DNA of 64,000 nucleotides from Auanema rhodensis (Eukaryota > Nematoda > Chromadorea > Rhabditida > Rhabditidae): contig OZ059898.1 in NCBI GenBank assembly GCA_964057225.1, positions 16,159,267-16,223,266 on the forward strand. Direction: 5' to 3'. A program made the translations under genes and the position numbers. Below the pieces are notes generated by a model. It did no database searches, had not been told where the DNA came from, and saw only the letters and a program-made list of their open reading frames with translations. The stretch's first letter is position 1. Every line of letters begins with the position of its first letter. Below are positions 59,671-64,000 of the stretch, piece after piece.

Positions 59671-61560
59671 GATGTCAAACGATTCCGAATGTTTGAACCT
59701 CAATGAAGAGTTGTGGGAATTCAGGGGCGATTTAACCACTCGGGTAAGGATTTTGTTGTTCAAGTTATTTGCCGAATAGTTAAAGATATAATCTTTCAAA
59801 AATTTAGTGAAATATACAATAAGAGAAAAGATTTATTATTAAAATTTGTAATTTTTTTCTTTTAGACACCTACAATGGTGATATTTTCCCTTCTTTATGC
59901 CATCATTATCATATGTGGATGTGTTGGAAATACATGTGTCATTCTTGCTATAACAAGAAATAAGTAAGTTTATTAAATAAAAAAAAAACATATTTTATAT
60001 TAATTATAAATATAATAAAATATATTTAATTAACAATATGGTTAATTCAAATTTATTTTAAATTAAGAAGAGAAACATAGATGAGCAAATCAGTATTGAT
60101 ACTCATCAAAATCTTCTTTATTCTCAAAAAATATAAAAATAATTTATTTAATTAACTAATAATAGTTTTATTGGGTACTATACGTGAAGTGTAGAGTATG
60201 ATCAGTATCAATAACTTTTTGATTTTTTTAAAACTTGAAATCTTTATTATATACTTTTGTTTCTTTATATCATATCTATTTCGGATGTAAATTATAAATT
60301 ATATATTGAATAGTTAATATAAATAGTTCAGTTTTAAGCATTAATTTCTAAAAAAAAAATAAAAATATTGTTTATTGTCTGCAATATTTTGGTCTGCAAA
60401 ATTTAAAAATGTTGATGTCTAGGCCATTTTTTTAAAACAATTCATGAAGATCAACCTAACTTTGATGTTTATGTAGTTGTTTCGTTTCTCACTTTCTATT
60501 TTTTTCTATAAATCGTATAAAAAGCCAAAACATTGTTCTGAGCACAAGCTTTGAAATTGAATATTCTATACCTATTATCAGAAAAACAGAGGGAATCAAT
60601 CTCTTTTATTAATGAAAAAACTGGAAAAGTAAAAACATGGTTTAAATATTTTTAAATAAAAAATTATATTTTATTTAATTATATGGAAATAATAAAAAAA
60701 AGTTTTCAATTGACGTTTTCTTTACAGGACCCTTCAAACTGTTCCTAATTTATTCATTTTATCTTTATCATGTTCGGATATAGTTGTATGTTGTATATCA
60801 GCAACTATAACTCCTATCACAGCTTTTCGAAAAGAATGGATTTTCGGAGAAGCTTTGTGCCGTATTGCACCGTTTATAGCTGTAAGTTATTCTTATTTTA
60901 AAGATGAAATTAGTTAATTTAGGGAATTAGTCTTTGCTTTTCAACATTTACTTTGACTGCAATTTCTGTTGATAGATACATGCTGATTCGTTTTCCTATG
61001 AAAAAGCCATTAAGCCATTTACAGGCTTGTGGAGTAATAGCTGTAATATTTTTGTAAAATATAATAAAATATGTTTTTCAACGTTTTTCAGTTTATATGT
61101 ACTTTGGCAGCTTGTATATCATCTCCAATTATTTTCAAACAAACTTTGGGAATATTTGCAAATTTCTGCGGAAAATATTGTACAGGTAAAACTATATATA
61201 CTATATCATATACTTTATAATAAAATAAAATAAATTCAACTGATTACACGTCACACATTTTTTGAAAAAAAGAAATTTCACATCAATTTATAATAAATAT
61301 GATGAATGATTTTAAAATTTTAAAATTTCAGAAGATTGGAGCGGTAATGAAAGTCAAAGAAGAATATATGGAGCAGCTTTACTTGGTGTACAGTTAATAG
61401 TTCCATTATTCATTATTATTTTATCTTATACAGCTATATCTATACGAATAGGACAGGTACTGTAATATTTCTCTTTTTACATTTATAATTTTTTATTTCT
61501 TTTAGTCCATGATTCTTAAAGGTGCAAAACAACAATCAAGTGATAATTGGGAAGTAAGTT

Positions 61561-61608
<48 letters not shown>

Positions 61609-62507
61609 AATATTTATATAAAATAATAATAATAATTTGATTAAAAATATAAATAATCTTTTATTCTTAGAATTTAATTAATTCTTCTTTTTCAACATTT
61701 CTTATTGTCTCTTAAAAGCAATTGAATATTTGAAATTATAAAATATAAATTCAAAACTATTACAAATAATTTTTAATTTAGGTTCAATTAACTGATCAAC
61801 AACGTATGGCTGTTAAACGAAAGCAAAGAACTAATCGTATGTTAATTGCTATGGTTGTAGCATTTTCATTAAGGTAAAAGTTTATAAAAATTTATTTTTT
61901 ATAATAAAAATTATTTTATTTAAGTTGGATTTGGTCTGTTTCATTCAATGTTCTTCGTGATTATGATTTCTTACCTGAATGGATAAAAGAACAAGAATAT
62001 TTATTTGGAATAGGTACACACTGTGTTGCTATGACATCAACAGTATGTTTATTAAATTATAAATAAATTTATTTATAATTAAAATAAATAAATAATTTCT
62101 AGGTTTGGAACCCGCTATTGTATGCTATGTTGAACTTACAACTTCGGGCTGCTTTTATGGATTTAATGCCTTGTTGGCTTCGTAGAAAATGGAATCTTGA
62201 CAAGACAACATCTACACGACTGTTGACTGAAAACACAAGAATGCCACAGACTAAGTATGGAACGACAACTGTTCGAAACAATGACACACAGGTATACGGT
62301 ATCTATAGCACGTGCAAGCTGTATTCGGTCTTTCTCTACAGTTTTCTCTCTCCCTCTTCCTCTCTCGTGTTCTTTCTCTTCTTTTACCTCTTCTTTTTCT
62401 TCTTCTTCTTCCTCTTCTTCCTCTTCTTCCTCTTCTTCTACTACTACTACTTCTTCTACGTTACTTTTTTTTTGTATCTCACGTTCAGTATCACTTGTTG
62501 CTTCTTT

Positions 62508-62540
<33 letters not shown>

Positions 62541-63985
62541 AATCTCTCTTTATCTCTCATCTCTCTCTTTCTCTTTATATATTTTTTTGCTTATTTATTT
62601 TTAAAAATTGTTTCTAAGCCTGTAACTTCTTAAGCTCTTATTAGACAACCACATCACTCATTCGATGCTCGAGATGATATATGTAAGTTAGACTAATTAG
62701 TGGAATTTCCATAGTGGTTTTGTTTGTTGATCGTTCTTCATTCATTATTTTCTTTGCACCTAGTGTCATAAACTTGTTGTAATTTCTATCCACGAAATAG
62801 TCTTTCTTCCAGGTGTTTCTCTTATTTTTCCATCTTCTCTTACCTCCAATATTTCAATTATCAGCACATTCCGTTCATTTTCCTTTTAGAACACTAATTT
62901 TTAGTATTGTAATATAAAAGATTTGGAATAGTAATCCATAATCTTTGTGGCATGTTTAATCGTATTCAACGATTTTCGTAACGTACTTTTTTCGATTTAT
63001 TGCCTATATTTACCACATGAATCATATGGATTTTTCAAATTAAGATGCTATTCTCAAGCTATTTTGCTGTTGTGTTAGTCTTTCATAGTTTTTGCTATCA
63101 GCTGTTGTCGATATGCTTTTCATCATGACACAGAGCTGGATCGAACAGACAGTTCTAGCGGCTAAAAAGTATACTCACATCATATATCTGAAGCGAAAGC
63201 AATACTTCTTTTATTTAATTTTTTAAATTTTAAATTTGATTGTGATTTTGTATTTCAATTTTAATTGAAACAGTTTTTAATAGCTTATTTTCAACAGGAT
63301 TTTCATGGACAAGTGTTGTCAAACATATTAACATCTAATTGTACAGAGATAAATGTGTCCCGAGTTGACCGTATTGTGCACGTGCATGGTTCCGTATTGT
63401 CTGTTTTGTCAATATTTCACCGTTTTTCGAGACACTTTTTTTAATTTTTATTTTCAATTTCGTCAAGTCGCTTTCTGTATTAGCTATTTGAAAATGTTTA
63501 GCTTTTTTTGCTTCTGTAACTTTGAAACCTAATTTCTTTCCAATTCAAAAAAGAAAAAAAAACAAATCCTACTGTAGCTTGTAGAATCATTTTATTACTT
63601 TTTCTCATTTTCATTATATTTTCAGATGCTCAAAACGATTAATAAGCGGACAACTGAACCATCAGCAATCGTTGTTGTAGATGGGATTTCACGAGATTCA
63701 CGTAGTGGTACTAGCAATAGTATTCGGCGTGAATCAAGAAAAGCATCTGTAATGCGGGTCTTAGTTCAACGGGTTCATAAGCATGATGATCAGCAACAAC
63801 TCATCTCATCAGATAATTCATCAAATGGAACTGGATGCTCAGTTAATAGTCCTGATTCTCCAAATATCGATCTAGATGCCGTTCGCCGTAAAAGTACAAC
63901 CGGTGTTGTAATGGTAATTCGTCAATCAGTTGAGTTTCCAGCGGTTTGTCCAGTTAATACAATGGTCCGAAATAGTTCTTTCTGA
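59671..63985 (+). CDS. rhodopsin-family GPCR, neuropeptide F/Y receptor-like (NPR)
   Basis: Seven-transmembrane receptor, probably neuronal plasma membrane, for a peptide ligand. Core exons 59671-59743, 59866-59963, 60728-60881, 60923-61042, 61092-61185, 61332-61456, 61506-61553, 61782-61873, 61925-62042, 62103-62291 and 63626-63985 join in frame. Motifs: TM1 CGCVGNTCVILA; TM2 LFILSLSCSDIVVCC; extracellular WIFGEALCR with the disulphide Cys; TM3 end ISVDRYMLIRFP (DRY); ICL3 RMAVKRKQRTNRMLIAMVVA; TM6 SLSWIWSVSF; TM7 VWNPLLYAMLN (NPxxY). The similarity of WVFG.ALC..P......S....T.TAI.IDRY to NPY-type receptors places it with the nematode NPR group. Extracellular N-glycosylation site near NDS. 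The long C-tail has basophilic kinase sites (RRESRKAS, RRKST). N-terminus depends on exon A or B. Confidence 0.88.
61563..61607. repeat. (TA)n microsatellite in a GPCR intron
   Basis: TA dinucleotide run directly after a GTAAGTTATACATA donor region. Confidence 0.9.
62292..63625 (+). other. last GPCR intron with CTT and CT repeats and a possible mini-exon
   Basis: 1.3-kb intron. Contains a (CTT/TCC)n stretch at about 62360-62460, a (TC)n stretch at about 62508-62570, and a 38-nt exon-like segment at 62646-62683 bounded by CTTATTAG and GTAAGTTAG. Long Ser or Phe/Leu frames here are repeat artefacts. Confidence 0.6.
62508..62570 (+). repeat. (TC)n microsatellite
   Basis: CT dinucleotide array in the last GPCR intron. 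Confidence 0.85.
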
Positions 63986-64000
63986 GAAAGTTTATATAAA

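Noticed and set aside
62118-62633. Long frames rich in Phe/Leu/Ser (171, 115 and 76 aa) at the end of the GPCR region
   Set aside because: The first ~57 codons are the real TM7/tail exon; beyond 62291 the frames are translations of CTT and CT microsatellites inside an intron.

Overview
This is a eukaryotic window from a nematode. Overall base composition is AT-rich. Genes are cut by many short introns (about 40-60 nt, GT...TTTCAG/TTTTAG), and several start codons sit directly behind a TTTCAG-type acceptor, as expected for spliced-leader trans-splicing. Proteins match nematode/animal families. From memory, WDR44/sym-4 and the renin-receptor-like V-ATPase gene are neighbours on the C. elegans X chromosome, and idhb-1 and toca-1 are also X-linked, so the window probably belongs to the ancestral nematode X element. 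No species is assigned.

Left part (1-17.2 kb), gene-dense. On the minus strand: the 5' part of an ATP6AP2-like gene, mitochondrial ribosomal protein uS14m, WDR44/SYM-4 and the beta subunit of NAD-isocitrate dehydrogenase. A tandem pair of AIG1/ADTRP-type membrane hydrolases follows on the plus strand, then an unrecognised tail-anchored protein (minus), a divergent ADP/ATP carrier (plus) and a SnoaL-like/DUF4440 protein (minus). Intergenic gaps are small; one convergent pair is separated by only 37 bp.

Middle (17.9-33.9 kb). A TOCA/CIP4 F-BAR-HR1-SH3 gene (minus) has a long first intron with a clear alternative first exon. Next come two adjacent minus-strand genes that both look like dead peptidases: an astacin whose zinc site has lost HExxHxxGxxH, and an M1 aminopeptidase cut off after a degenerate GAMEN region, with an apparent frameshift in an A8 run. 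Then a Na+/H+ exchanger (NHX) with a short tail (plus) and a small secreted Ser/Thr-rich mucin-like protein (plus).

Right part (33.9-64 kb). An AT-rich, pyrimidine-biased expanse of simple repeats that I read as the 5' region and giant intron of one neuropeptide-receptor-type GPCR. Its body lies at 59.67-63.99 kb. Two short candidate first exons at 43.47 and 46.33 kb end in the same splice phase and would give two N-termini. A mariner deletion relic sits in the 16-kb intron.

The genes do not form one pathway. The best leads for new biology are the paired pseudo-peptidases, the alternative N-termini of TOCA and the GPCR, and the two AIG1-family paralogues that keep the catalytic Thr/His pair.
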